This document shows positions 10,501 to 19,603 of a DNA stretch of 64,000 bases, piece by piece. The notes below the pieces were generated by a model. The model did not search any database, was not told the DNA's origin, and worked only from the letters and a program-made list of their open reading frames with translations. The position numbers and the translations under genes were made by a program. The number at the start of each line of letters is the position of its first letter. The first letter of the stretch is position 1. This DNA is from Paraburkholderia solitsugae (GTDB lineage Bacteria; Pseudomonadota; Gammaproteobacteria; Burkholderiales; Burkholderiaceae), in the NCBI RefSeq assembly GCF_013177695.1, contig NZ_WOEY01000101.1, positions 1 to 64,000 of the forward strand. Reading direction: 5' to 3'.

Positions 10501-13500
10501 ATGGCTGGTCGCGCCGGCGCTCGCGTTGTGGTCGAGCCGTTCGCCGACCGTCGCGGGGCGTTTCGCGATGGCGGACATGGATGCACGCAGCCTTCGCCTC
10601 ATCGCGCGACGCACGTGGCGTTTCTTCGAGACCTTCGTGACGCCAGCAGAAAACATGCTGCCGCCCGACAACTTCCAGGAAGATCCGAAGCCGGTCGTCG
10701 CGCACCGCACCTCGCCGACCAACCTTGGACTCTATCTGCTGTCGGCGATTGCCGCGCGCGATTTTGGCTGGACGGGGACGACGGAAACTGTCGAACGACT
10801 CGAAGCGGCGTTCGCTTCGATGCACAAGCTCACGCGTTTCAAGGGACATTTCTATAACTGGTACGGGACGCTCGATCTCCAGTTGCTGGCGCCGGCGTAT
10901 GTTTCGTCGGTCGATAGCGGCAATCTCGCCGGTCATCTGATCGCGCTCGCCAACGCGTGCGAAGAGTGGCCGCATGAGTTGCTCGCGCCGGCTGCGCGGC
11001 CCGGATTGATGGACAACCTACTACTCGCGCGTGAAGCTATCAACACGCTGCCCGCCGCAGGCGGTGAACGTGGCAAGCAGTTGGTTGCGATCCTCGAAGA
11101 GATCAGCACGCAGTTGCACGGGCCGCAGACGCTCGAAGCGCTGTCCCCGTCGCTCACGCGGCTGACCGAAAAGGCCGCGAAGGCGACACGCGAACTGGTC
11201 CCCGCCGGCGGCGACGACAGTTCCACCGACCTCGTGTTCTGGATCGACGCGTTGAGCAGAAGCGTCGCCGAGCACGCCCGCGACCGGCAACAATTCGCCG
11301 AGGCGCCCGATCTTCTGCAGGCACGGTTGAAGTCGCTCGCCGATACATCGCGCGCGATGGCGCTCGATATGGACTTCGCGTTTCTGCTCGATCCGGAACG
11401 CGAGCTGCTGTCGATCGGCTATTCGCAATCCGACAATAGCCTCGACGTGAACTGCTACGACTTGCTGGCGTCCGAGGCGCGTCTCGCGAGCCTGTTCGCG
11501 ATCGCGAAAGGCGACGTGACGACGCGCCACTGGTTCCGGCTCGGCCGTGCCGCGACGCCGGTGGGTAACGGCTCGGCGCTGATCTCGTGGTCGGGGTCGA
11601 TGTTCGAATACCTGATGCCGTCGCTGGTGATGCGCGCGCCGGTCGGCAGCCTGCTCGAACAGACGAACCGGCTGGTGGTGGAGCGGCAGGCCGCGTATGG
11701 ACGCTCGCTTGGTATCCCGTGGGGCATTTCGGAATCGGCGTACAACGCTCGCGACATCGAATTCACCTACCAGTATTCGAATTTCGGCGTGCCCGGTCTT
11801 GGTCTCAAGCGCGGGCTTTCAGAGAACCGCGTGATTGCGCCGTATGCGACGGGGCTAGCCGCGATGGTCGACCCACAAGCCGCGCGAGAGAACTATGCGC
11901 AACTCGCCGCGCTGGGCGCACTGGGCCGCTACGGTTTCTACGAAGCACTCGATTTCACCCGCTCGCGGCTGCCGGATAACGAGGAAGTCGCGATTGTCCG
12001 CAATTTCATGGCGCATCACCAGGGCATGACGATTGTTTCGATCGCGAATACGTTGCTCGATGCGCAAATGCGTGCGCGTTTCCATCGCGAACCCATGATC
12101 CAGGCGTGCGAACTGCTGTTGCAGGAACGCATGCCGCGTAACGTCGCCGTTGCGCATCCACGTGCTGAAGAAGTGAGTACGTCCGCGGTTGAAGCCGGCG
12201 CCGTGCCGCCGACCGTACGGCGTATCGCCGCGCCGGCGGAGGCCGGCGGCGCGCCGATCACGCACCTGTTGTCGAATGGACGCTACGCGGTGATGCTCAC
12301 GGCGACTGGCGCCGGCTACAGCCGCTGGCGCGACACCGCCGTGACGCGCTGGCGCGAAGATGCGACCCGCGACAACTGGGGCTCGTTCATCTTCCTGCGC
12401 GATACGCAGAGCGGCCACGTGTGGTCGGCGGGCGCGCAGCCAGTGGGCAGCGAAGCCGAGCACGAAGAGGTCGTGTTCGGCGAGGATCACGCGGAATTCA
12501 TCCGGCGCGACGGCTCGCTGACGACCACCCTTGACGTGCTGGTGTCCGGCGAGGCGGACGGCGAAGTGCGCCGCGTGTCGCTGGCGAACAGCGGACGCCG
12601 GGCGCGCGAGATCGAGCTGACGTCGTACGCCGAAATCGTCCTCACGACGCCCGCCGCCGACGACGCGCATCCCGCCTTCTCGCGCATGTTTGTCCAGACC
12701 GAACACCTCGCCGAATTCGGCGCGCTGGTGGCCACGCGCCGCCCGCGTTCGAACGACGAAAAGCAGGTGTGGGCTGCGCATTTCGCGGTGGTCGAAGGCG
12801 AGATCGTCGCCGATCCGCAATACGAATCGGATCGCCTGCGCTTTCTGGGGCGAGGGCGCAATGCGGGGACAGCGGCGGCGATTGTCGACGATCAGCCGCT
12901 GACCAACACTACCGGCACCGTGCTTGATCCGGTCTTTGCGCTCCGGTATCGCGTGCTGGTGCCGCCGGGCAAGGTCGCGCGCGTCACGTTCTGGACGGTG
13001 GTGGCTGCGTCGCGCGCACTGTTACTCGATCTGATCGACCAGCACCATGATCGCAACGCGTTCGACCGCGCCAAAACGCTCGCATGGACACAGGCTCAGG
13101 TGCAGTTGCGCCATCTCGACGTCGCGGCCGAAGAGGCGTCGGATTTTCAACGCCTCGCCGCGCCGATCATCTACGCCGATCGGCGTTTCAGGGCGCCGTC
13201 GGACGCGATCATTCGCGGGGCCGGCGTGCAGTCCGGGCTGTGGCCACACGCGATTTCCGGCGACCTGCCGATCGTACTGCTGCATATCGACGACGTCGAA
13301 GATATCGCGCAGGTGCGGCAATTGTTGAGGGCGCACGAGTACTGGCGGATGAAGCGGCTGGGCGTCGATCTTGTGATCGTCAACGAACGGGCTTCGTCGT
13401 ACATCCAGGAATTGCAGGGGGCGATCGAAACGGCCGTGCGTAGCAGCCAGTCGCGGCCACGGTTCGGTGAAGAACTCGCGCAAGGGACGGTCTATACGCT

Positions 13501-16168
13501 GCGCGCCGATTTGATGAGCGTGGAGGCGCGGGCGTTGCTGAAATCGGTTGCGCGCGTCGCACTGATCGCGCGCCGCGGTTCGATTGCCGACCAGCTCGCG
13601 CGTTTGCCGAAGTTGCCGCGTCAGCCGTCGGCGCTGCGCCGGCAGAAGCCGCCGATGTCGTCGCCATGGCCCGCGCCGGTTCAGCTGCCTCGGACCTCTT
13701 CTCCGGTTCCGGCCGGACTCGAGTATTTCAACGGTCTTGGCGGCTTCGATAAGAACGGCCGGGAATACGTGACGGTTCTCACGGCGGGCGCAACCACGCC
13801 CGCGCCGTGGATCAACGTGATCGCCAATCCCCATTTCGGCTTTCAGGTTGCGGCGCAAGGCAGCGGCTACACGTGGGCCGAAAACAGCCGCGAGAACCAG
13901 CTCACGCCGTGGTCGAACGATCCGGTCGAAGACCCGGCTGGCGAAGCCCTCTACGTGCGCGACGAAATGACCGGCGACTTGTGGGGCGCCACCGCGCAGC
14001 CGATCCGCGACGGCGGGACTTACGTCGCGCGTCACGGATTCGGCTACAGCCGCTTCGAACACGAGGCGAATGGCATCGCACTCGACTTGTTGCAATACGT
14101 GCCGCTCGCCGACCCGCTGAAGATTTCCCGGCTGACGCTGCGCAATCTGTCCGGCGTGCCGCGTCGTCTGTCCGTGACGGCGTGGATGGAATGGGTGCTC
14201 GGCACCTCGCGCGGCGCGTCGGGGCCGTTCATCACGACGGAAATTGACCCGGTCACCGGTGCGATGCTGGCGCGCAATCCATGGAGCGTTGGCTTCGCGG
14301 GGCGCGTCGCGTTCGCCGACCTCGGCGGCCGGCAGACGGCATGGACGGCAGATCGTACCGAATTCCTCGGCCGCAGCGGCGGCACTGCCGCGCCCGCCGC
14401 GCTGACCAGCAACGTGCCGCTGTCCGGCATGACCGGCGCGGGCCTCGATCCGTGCGCGGCGTTGCAGGGCATCATCGAGTTGGGCGTGGGCGAGATTGTC
14501 GAGGTGGTGTCGTTCGTCGGGCAATGCGCGTCTGTGGACGAGGTGCGTGGGTTGATCGAGCGCTATCGCAAAGCCGATCTTGACGCCGTGCTCGCCGAGG
14601 TGACGAACCACTGGCAGACCGTGCTCGGCGCGGTCCAGGTGAAGACGCCAGACCGCGCGATGGACCTGATGCTGAACGGCTGGCTCCTGTATCAGACGCT
14701 CGCCTGCCGCGTCTGGGCGCGCTCGGCGTTCTATCAGGCGAGCGGCGCGTACGGGTTCCGCGATCAGTTGCAGGATGGCATGGCGCTGACGCATGCGCAG
14801 CCCGACGAGACACGGCGGCATTTGCTGCGCGCTGCGTCGCGACAATTCGTCGAAGGCGATTTTCAGCATTGGTGGTTGCCGCAGTCGGGGCAAGGCGTGC
14901 GCACGCGGATTTCCGACGATCGCGTGTGGCTCGCGTTCGCGACCGCGACGTATATCGGCTGCGTGGGCGACGTCGCGATTCTCGACGAGATCGTGCCGTT
15001 CCTCAGCGGACCACTGCTACGTCCCGGCGAGCACGACGCGTTCTTCCAGCCGATGATCGCAGATCAATCGGCGTCACTGTTCGAACATTGCGCGCGCGGC
15101 CTGGACCAATGCATCGAACTGACCGGCGAGCATGGCTTGCCGCTGATCGGCACGGGCGACTGGAACGACGGAATGAACCGCGTCGGTGCGCACGGCAAGG
15201 GCGAAAGCGTCTGGCTCGGCTGGCTGCTGCTGCGAACCATCGCGTTGTTCGCCCCGCTGGCCGAACCGCGCGACAGTCAGCGCGCCGCACGCTGGCGCGC
15301 TCATGCGGTGTCGGTACGCGAGGCGCTGGAGCGCGAGGCGTGGGATGGTGAGTGGTATCGCCGCGCGACTTTCGACGACGGCACGTGGCTCGGCTCGAAG
15401 GACAGCGACGAGTGTCAGATTGATTCGATCGCGCAATCATGGGCCGTGCTGTCGGGCGCGGCTGATCCGGCGCGCGCCGCGCTGGCGTTGGCGTCACTGG
15501 ACAAGCATCTGATCCGTCGTGGCGACGGTCTCGCTTTGCTGTTCACGCCGCCGTTCGATAGAACGGCTCACGACCCCGGCTACATCAAGGGGTATCCGCC
15601 GGGACTGCGTGAAAACGGCGGACAGTACAGTCACGCGGCGATGTGGGCGATCCTCGCGTTCGCGAAACTGGGTGATGGCGACAAGGCCGCCGAGCTGTTT
15701 TCGCTGCTCAATCCGGTCAATCATGCGCGCACGCCGATGGAAGTCGAGCGCTACAAGGTCGAGCCTTATGTGGTTGCCGCCGATGTTTATTCGGTGACGC
15801 CCCATGCCGGACGCGGTGGCTGGACCTGGTACACGGGGTCCGCTGGATGGATGTACCGCGCGGGTGTCGAAGGCATTCTCGGAATGTGCCGGGAGGGAGA
15901 TTTCCTCGTGATTAATCCGTGTATTCCGCACGCGTGGCCGGGGTTTGAGGCAACCGTCAATGTGCATTCGACGCGGTATGACATCCGCGTCGATTCCGCG
16001 GCAGGGCACCGTTCGACGCAGGCCATGCTCAACGGCACGCCTATTGATTGCGAGGATGGATGCGTGCGTGTGCCGTTGGATGCGGGGTCGCATAGCCTCT
16101 TTATTTCGCTTGGCCAGGGCGTGAATGAGGATGTCGACCCCGAACGCCGTTGTGAGCAAGATGCTTAA
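7553..16168 (+). CDS. Cyclic beta-1,2-glucan synthase-like giant membrane protein (NdvB/ChvB type)
   Basis: The 2871-residue product has the size and domain order of NdvB/ChvB proteins, which initiate, elongate and cyclise periplasmic beta-1,2-glucans from UDP-glucose. In order: an N-terminal cytoplasmic region (1-400); membrane segments near 413-465; a GT84 glycosyltransferase domain (about 500-800) with VITLDADTRLP at 634 and WTRGDWQLLPW near 790; more membrane segments (about 830-1000); a glycoamylase-like domain (about 1080-1530) with SGSMFEYLMPSLVM at 1348 and WGISESAYN near 1390; two GH94 N-terminal-type beta domains, the second opening YFNGLGGFDKNG near 2057; and a GH94 phosphorylase-like barrel with TGDWNDGMNR near 2538, whose Asp is the family's general acid. 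Start is a GTG overlapping a 39-codon ORF. Being next to glucosidase, zwf and glucokinase genes suggests integration with glucose supply. The linkage type of its product here is inferred from homologues. Confidence 0.88.
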   Translation: MNAILRYVVKHRSLPPPWDDIAPVREELFGIERLEQHAQSLAAAQSVTKTPPAVLSLHTRLNDNAAVLLAAYRASAAELESGRGVVPAAEWLLDNYHLVEEQIREIRDDLPPGYYRQLPKLAAGPFAGYPRVFGLAWAFVAHTDSHFDPQILRRFIDAYQRVQPLTIGELWAVAITLRIVLIENLRRLTDQITAGRSARADADALTDRLLVSGSARSALEADISTRSSGLLSELFAAQLAKRLRDQDPRTTPALGWLEERLKLQGASVDAVVQHAQQRQGASNVTVRNVITSMRLISDIDWADLFESVSLVDAQLRAGSGFAEMDFSTRNLYRSAIEQLARGSSFSELEVAGLALHSAQAAVLEAGGAAHAERAGDPGYHLIAEGRLALEQAIEFRPPPRLRITRFNVRLGIGGYVGTILALAATVLALALWALWALSTLAPRGLDAGVLALFAVCGFLPVTEIATALINRAVTWSFGAITLPGLELTAGVPSSLRTLVAVPTLLTSVADLREQVERLEVHHLAGAGGDLSFALLADGLDADQEVVAGDAHLLAVAADAIEALNRRYEPGPGGNRFLLLHRRRVFNASENKWMGWERKRGKLHELNRLLRGATDTTFVPIAGCAPQVPSDVRYVITLDADTRLPRDAALRLIGKMAHPLNRPTFSDAEQRVVNGYAILQPRVTPSLPVGQEGSLHQRVFSGPGGMDPYAAAVSDVYQDLFGEGSYTGKGIYDVDAFEAALQGRVPENALLSHDLFEGIFARAGLASDVEVVEEVPSRYDVIGKRQHRWTRGDWQLLPWIVGHRGRDQHAMPSIGRFKMLDNLRRSLLAPCMVAALSLCWLMPIRAGMAGALLMLGALAIPAFLPTLFAILPRRSGIHLRNHLDVLAADVRLAALQIFLSAAFLADQAWRMGDAIVRTLIRLFVTHRRLLEWTTAAQSKGSPRLDLRGFYRQMRGSVALGLVLPAGALAFAPSHWPLVLPLALLWLVAPALALWSSRSPTVAGRFAMADMDARSLRLIARRTWRFFETFVTPAENMLPPDNFQEDPKPVVAHRTSPTNLGLYLLSAIAARDFGWTGTTETVERLEAAFASMHKLTRFKGHFYNWYGTLDLQLLAPAYVSSVDSGNLAGHLIALANACEEWPHELLAPAARPGLMDNLLLAREAINTLPAAGGERGKQLVAILEEISTQLHGPQTLEALSPSLTRLTEKAAKATRELVPAGGDDSSTDLVFWIDALSRSVAEHARDRQQFAEAPDLLQARLKSLADTSRAMALDMDFAFLLDPERELLSIGYSQSDNSLDVNCYDLLASEARLASLFAIAKGDVTTRHWFRLGRAATPVGNGSALISWSGSMFEYLMPSLVMRAPVGSLLEQTNRLVVERQAAYGRSLGIPWGISESAYNARDIEFTYQYSNFGVPGLGLKRGLSENRVIAPYATGLAAMVDPQAARENYAQLAALGALGRYGFYEALDFTRSRLPDNEEVAIVRNFMAHHQGMTIVSIANTLLDAQMRARFHREPMIQACELLLQERMPRNVAVAHPRAEEVSTSAVEAGAVPPTVRRIAAPAEAGGAPITHLLSNGRYAVMLTATGAGYSRWRDTAVTRWREDATRDNWGSFIFLRDTQSGHVWSAGAQPVGSEAEHEEVVFGEDHAEFIRRDGSLTTTLDVLVSGEADGEVRRVSLANSGRRAREIELTSYAEIVLTTPAADDAHPAFSRMFVQTEHLAEFGALVATRRPRSNDEKQVWAAHFAVVEGEIVADPQYESDRLRFLGRGRNAGTAAAIVDDQPLTNTTGTVLDPVFALRYRVLVPPGKVARVTFWTVVAASRALLLDLIDQHHDRNAFDRAKTLAWTQAQVQLRHLDVAAEEASDFQRLAAPIIYADRRFRAPSDAIIRGAGVQSGLWPHAISGDLPIVLLHIDDVEDIAQVRQLLRAHEYWRMKRLGVDLVIVNERASSYIQELQGAIETAVRSSQSRPRFGEELAQGTVYTLRADLMSVEARALLKSVARVALIARRGSIADQLARLPKLPRQPSALRRQKPPMSSPWPAPVQLPRTSSPVPAGLEYFNGLGGFDKNGREYVTVLTAGATTPAPWINVIANPHFGFQVAAQGSGYTWAENSRENQLTPWSNDPVEDPAGEALYVRDEMTGDLWGATAQPIRDGGTYVARHGFGYSRFEHEANGIALDLLQYVPLADPLKISRLTLRNLSGVPRRLSVTAWMEWVLGTSRGASGPFITTEIDPVTGAMLARNPWSVGFAGRVAFADLGGRQTAWTADRTEFLGRSGGTAAPAALTSNVPLSGMTGAGLDPCAALQGIIELGVGEIVEVVSFVGQCASVDEVRGLIERYRKADLDAVLAEVTNHWQTVLGAVQVKTPDRAMDLMLNGWLLYQTLACRVWARSAFYQASGAYGFRDQLQDGMALTHAQPDETRRHLLRAASRQFVEGDFQHWWLPQSGQGVRTRISDDRVWLAFATATYIGCVGDVAILDEIVPFLSGPLLRPGEHDAFFQPMIADQSASLFEHCARGLDQCIELTGEHGLPLIGTGDWNDGMNRVGAHGKGESVWLGWLLLRTIALFAPLAEPRDSQRAARWRAHAVSVREALEREAWDGEWYRRATFDDGTWLGSKDSDECQIDSIAQSWAVLSGAADPARAALALASLDKHLIRRGDGLALLFTPPFDRTAHDPGYIKGYPPGLRENGGQYSHAAMWAILAFAKLGDGDKAAELFSLLNPVNHARTPMEVERYKVEPYVVAADVYSVTPHAGRGGWTWYTGSAGWMYRAGVEGILGMCREGDFLVINPCIPHAWPGFEATVNVHSTRYDIRVDSAAGHRSTQAMLNGTPIDCEDGCVRVPLDAGSHSLFISLGQGVNEDVDPERRCEQDA

Positions 16169-16192
16169 GCCACTGCATCAGGAGCATCCCAC

Positions 16193-17188
16193 TTACCTGG
16201 CCGCGTCACCCCATCGATATTCCTGGCTCACCTCATCAAGCTGCGCCTTAACTTGTGCATCGAGCACAAGCTCCGAAGCCGCCAGCGTATCGCTCAACTG
16301 CTCAGCGCGACTTGCGCCAATAATCGCCGACGTAATCAGCGGATTGGCCAACACCCACGCCAGCGAAACCCGAGTCAAAGACTCGCCCGTCGGCGTAGCG
16401 ATCGCCTTCAGTTTCTCGATCGTTTCGAATTCGCGCTGATGCCAGTACCGCTCCTGATACATGGCCCCCGCCTTCCCAACGGTTTCGGTGAATCGCCCGG
16501 ACGTGGGCGCAGCATCCACCCGATGCTTACCCGTCAGCAAGCCACCCGCCAGTGGGTTATAAGGCATCACGGCTAACTGCTCTTCGGCCGCCAAAGGCAA
16601 CAACTCCCTTTCGATCTGCCGGAACAACAGGTTATAGCGGGGTTGCACCGATACAAACCGCGCCACGCGCAACACATCGGCGCGACCCAGCGCCCGTGCC
16701 AGCCGATACGCCAGGAAATTCGACACGCCGATATACCGCGCCTTCCCGGATCGCACGATCACGTCGAGTGCTTCGAGCGTCTCATCGAGCGGGGTGTTCG
16801 CGTCGTCGGAATGGAGCTGGTACAGGTCCACGTAGTCCGTGCCGAGCCGCCTCAGCGATGCGTCGATCGCATCCAGCAGATGTTTGCGCGACGCGCCTTG
16901 ATCCCACGCTGACGGCCCCATCTTGCCGACCGCCTTCGTTGCCAGAATGAAGCGGTCGCGTTTGCCCTTCAGCCACCGTCCGACGATCTCTTCCGTGCGC
17001 CCGGCAATGTTTTCGCCGCCGCCGAGCGGATAAACGTTGGCGGTATCGATGAAGTTCACGCCGGCGTCCGCCGCCGTGTCGAGAATCCGGCGCGAAACAT
17101 CTTCTTCAGTCTGCAGGCCAAAGGTCATCGTCCCGAGACACAGGCGCGAAACGGTCAGGCCGGTGCGGCCGAATTTGCGGTATTGCAT
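16193..17188 (-). CDS. Aldo/keto reductase
   Basis: NADPH-dependent aldo/keto reductase of 331 residues. The catalytic tetrad of the family is visible: Asp48 (in NFIDTANVYP), Tyr53, Lys85 (LATKAVG) and His126 (LYQLHSDD). The start MQYRKFGRTGL is the conserved family N-terminus; revised from a longer open frame because a GGAG sits nine bases upstream of ATG 17188. It converges with the glucan synthase gene, leaving only 24 bases between them, and has no co-directional partner, so it is probably a single-gene unit. The natural substrate cannot be read from the sequence. Confidence 0.92.
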   Translation of the reverse strand: MQYRKFGRTGLTVSRLCLGTMTFGLQTEEDVSRRILDTAADAGVNFIDTANVYPLGGGENIAGRTEEIVGRWLKGKRDRFILATKAVGKMGPSAWDQGASRKHLLDAIDASLRRLGTDYVDLYQLHSDDANTPLDETLEALDVIVRSGKARYIGVSNFLAYRLARALGRADVLRVARFVSVQPRYNLLFRQIERELLPLAAEEQLAVMPYNPLAGGLLTGKHRVDAAPTSGRFTETVGKAGAMYQERYWHQREFETIEKLKAIATPTGESLTRVSLAWVLANPLITSAIIGASRAEQLSDTLAASELVLDAQVKAQLDEVSQEYRWGDAAR

Positions 17189-17486
17189 GGTCAACTCCGA
17201 AGATGGACGGAACAGTTGCGGTAGGCGGTGTTGTAAAAAGGATAAACGATGTGGCGATTTCGCGTTCGGCCGCCGGCACACGCTAGCCGAAGCGGCGCCC
17301 GCCGCGCTATGCGACGCCTACGCCAGGCTCAACGCGGACGTCACGCCGGGCCAGTACGTGATGCGCGTGGTCACGGATACCGGCTCGCATGCCCGGAGTC
17401 CTGCGCGCCTGCCAGCGAGAAAGCGGGCGCTCGCGCTAGAATCTTCGCAGACCGCCAAAACCGTTGGCCCTGCCGGAATTCTGCCG

Positions 17487-17750
17487 ATGACGACATCCCC
17501 CAATCAGGTCGACGCCGCGCTGATGTCGCGGCGTTCGATCCGCGCCTTCCTGCCCACGCCGGTTGCGCGCGCCGATATCGAAGCGATTCTCGAAGCGGCC
17601 AGCCGCGCGCCCTCGGGCACCAATACCCAGCCGTGGAAAGTGTATGTGGTGACGGGCAAGTCGCTCGGTTTCGCCGACGAAAGCGCGCTCGTCAATACGC
17701 TACGCACTCGTCGCGAACCGGTTGAACGGTTCACGCGATTCCTCGATTGA
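17487..17750 (+). pseudogene. Nitroreductase remnant with in-frame internal deletion
   Basis: The 87-codon ORF begins as a normal nitroreductase: LMSRRSIRAFLPTPV, then SRAPSGTNTQPWKVYVVTG, the FMN-binding N-terminal region, up to about residue 57. It then continues with LGFADESALVNTLRTRREP and VERFTRFLD, which is the C-terminal end of the same family (GYADESAPENxLRTxREPVxxFxxF). Roughly 130 central residues, including much of the FMN and dimer interface, are missing, yet the reading frame is intact across the junction near 17655-17660. A full enzyme is about 220 residues, so this product should not be functional. It is most simply a deletion pseudogene; an assembly collapse is possible but less likely. 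Confidence 0.8.
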
Positions 17751-17776
17751 CAGGCATCCCCACCTCCCATCGGACC

Positions 17777-18091
17777 ATGATGAAAACTTCACGCCGCCAT
17801 TTTCTAATGCTGGGTGTGGGCGTGAGCTCATCGCTCATGCTTTCCCGCGTCGCGTTCGCCGACACCGCGAACACACTGAGCGAAGCCGATCCGAAGGCGC
17901 AAGCCCTCGGCTATAAGGAGGACGCATCAAAGGTCGACAAGGCGAAATTCCCTGGCTACGCCGCTGGACAAACCTGCGCAAACTGCTCGCTATTCCAAGG
18001 TAAAACCACCGACGCCTACGGTGGCTGCACGCTGTTCGGTGACAAGCAGGTCGCTGCGCACGGCTGGTGCAGTTCGTATTCGAATATGTGA
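17777..18091 (+). CDS. High-potential iron-sulfur protein (HiPIP)
   Basis: Small periplasmic [4Fe-4S] electron carrier, 104 residues. The N-terminus has a twin-arginine signal (SRRHFLMLGVG) with cleavage probably after AFA near residue 28, which fits export of a folded Fe-S protein. The mature part carries four Cys ligands at 67, 70, 84 and 98 (CANC, GGCTLF, GWCSSY), the HiPIP pattern, plus the conserved GYAAGQTCANCSLF. There are two adjacent ATG codons (17777 and 17780). It starts 26 bases after the nitroreductase remnant. HiPIPs usually shuttle electrons to terminal oxidases or reductases; no redox partner is encoded next to it, so its partner here is unknown. Confidence 0.92.
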   Translation: MMKTSRRHFLMLGVGVSSSLMLSRVAFADTANTLSEADPKAQALGYKEDASKVDKAKFPGYAAGQTCANCSLFQGKTTDAYGGCTLFGDKQVAAHGWCSSYSNM

Positions 18092-18145
18092 CCGGGCAAG
18101 CGGCCCGCGCTCCGGTATGTGTGGTTTAAGAACGCCGCCTTGCCC

Positions 18146-18496
18146 TTAGTTCAAGGCGCTCAGTACCAGTTCATGCGAATGGCCGATCCATATTGCCGCG
18201 TCGCGGTGGTCGCGCAAGGCGTCGCCCGTATTCGGGTGCAGAAAGATATCGAGCGCGCCGTGATTCAGCGTGAGCCAAGCGACGAGTTCGGCGAACTGCT
18301 CCGGCGCGAATGCCAGCTGATACGACCACATCGGATGCGGCCCGACCGGGCGTTCGTGAAAGCGGCCCATTTGCAGTTTGCCGTTCCAGTGCGCTTCGAT
18401 TTGCTCGCGGAAGACCCACGCGGCGTCGCGGTTGCCTGAATCGAAGTAAACGTGGGCGTGCCAGCTCTCGATGGCTGAGGTGTCGCGAAGGGTCAT
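18146..18496 (-). CDS. DOPA 4,5-dioxygenase family protein
   Basis: 116-residue protein of the DOPA-dioxygenase-like fold. Conserved family features are visible: SWHAHVYFD near the N-terminus, GPHPMWSYQLAF in the middle and DIFLHPNTGD followed by HRDAAIWIG; the His residues in these segments are the expected metal ligands. Fungal and plant homologues cleave catechol rings extradiolically, but for short bacterial members the substrate is generally unknown. It lies 36 bases downstream of an acetyltransferase gene on the same strand and may be co-transcribed with it. Confidence 0.85.
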   Translation of the reverse strand: MTLRDTSAIESWHAHVYFDSGNRDAAWVFREQIEAHWNGKLQMGRFHERPVGPHPMWSYQLAFAPEQFAELVAWLTLNHGALDIFLHPNTGDALRDHRDAAIWIGHSHELVLSALN

Positions 18497-18532
18497 AACA
18501 GGGTCTATTGCGGTTCCGTTTTTATCAGACCT

Positions 18533-19006
18533 TTATTTTGCTTGAGTTTCCGCTGACGCGTGCGGCGTGCGTCTCATGTGAAACTCCTTTTCATCTTCGC
18601 CGACGATCTCGAATCCGAGGCGATCGTACAGGCGCTTCGCGGGATTGCCTTTGAGCACCTTCAGCGTGACCGGCAATGCGTCGGCCTGCGCGGCGTGCAA
18701 GACCGTCCGCAACGCTCGCTCACCGATGCCGCGCCCTTGATGCGCCTGCGCAATCTGCAATTGCATGACGAACCACTCGGTCTCGGTGCGATACGCCTTC
18801 AGCAAACCGGCCGGCGCGCCGTCGATGCAAATCACCCGCGCCGCATCGTAGCGATAGCGCAGACGCGCGCGATGCTGGGCATCATCGGTAGGTTCGTCGA
18901 CGCGCACCAGATGCTCCGTCATGGTGGCTTTGCGCAGTTGGAAAAGAAAGCGCTCGTCGGCTTCTAGCGCCGGGCGCAGGGTGAGGTCAGGTTCTTGAAC
19001 AGACAT
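18533..19006 (-). CDS. GNAT family N-acetyltransferase
   Basis: 157-residue GNAT-fold protein. The acetyl-CoA loop is seen as AHQGRGIGERALRTVL, followed by VTLKVLKGNPAKRLYDRLGF, the typical C-terminal strand and helix of the fold. The N-terminus (LRPALEADERFLFQLRK) fits the usual beta1-alpha1. The upstream neighbour region is a long intergenic stretch, and the DOPA-dioxygenase-like gene follows. Acyl acceptor unknown. Confidence 0.88.
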   Translation of the reverse strand: MSVQEPDLTLRPALEADERFLFQLRKATMTEHLVRVDEPTDDAQHRARLRYRYDAARVICIDGAPAGLLKAYRTETEWFVMQLQIAQAHQGRGIGERALRTVLHAAQADALPVTLKVLKGNPAKRLYDRLGFEIVGEDEKEFHMRRTPHASAETQAK

Positions 19007-19603
19007 GCTGGTAACGTTTCCGGTGCGTGGGCGGCGAGTCAGAATTCTCGTGAATTGTCGCGTCTGGCGTGCTTATTTGCCACGCGGTTGGGCTCCGCCT
19101 CTCATCTTCTTGTTTGTGTCGCTGTCGCGGCGGCAGGTGTTACGCGCATTTCACATCTGACGAAATAGGCACGTTACACCGATTCAGCAAACTGGCCTGC
19201 CAATTCCCCTCGCTTCGCCCAATTGCATTCGAGCGTGCTCACATAAACTGTTTTCCATGGAGCGACAAGTCACCGAGCCCATCGACGCGGTCTTCCCCCC
19301 GCGTTGTTTTGAACCGTACCGTTGATGGCAGTTTGCCGCGATTGTCTAACGCGGCAGGGCAGTAAAGCAGTAGGAAGTCGAAGCAATGGAAACAGCGCGC
19401 AATCGAGGTATCAATGCGCGTGAATCAGCAGGGGGTTGCAGCGCGGTGATGTTGATGGCGAGGGACCGAACTGTAACGCAGTTGTAGTACAAGTAACAAC
19501 GTAGCAGCGTAAGTAGCAACAGCTTTGTTCGTCTTTGTTAGTTTGTGGTGGCTATAGGTCGGCAAGCATCCACGCGCCTGTACGACTCTTCCATCCTGTC
19601 CGG
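19007..19603. other. Long intergenic stretch ending in an orphan terminator
   Basis: About 600 bases without a plausible protein gene on either strand; base composition is less GC-rich than the neighbours, notably 19440-19560. Because a strong plus-strand terminator follows at 19604 and there is no plus-strand gene upstream after 18091, an untranslated RNA may be made from this region. I could not identify it as a known RNA family. Confidence 0.4.

Noticed and set aside
13022..14893. 623-codon minus-strand open frame inside the glucan synthase gene
   Set aside because: Same high-GC antisense effect; Arg/His/Ala-rich translation without any recognisable motif.
17189..17486. Upstream extension of the nitroreductase remnant frame (open from 17037)
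   Set aside because: It runs antisense into the aldo/keto reductase gene and has no nitroreductase similarity; the family N-terminus begins at ATG 17487.
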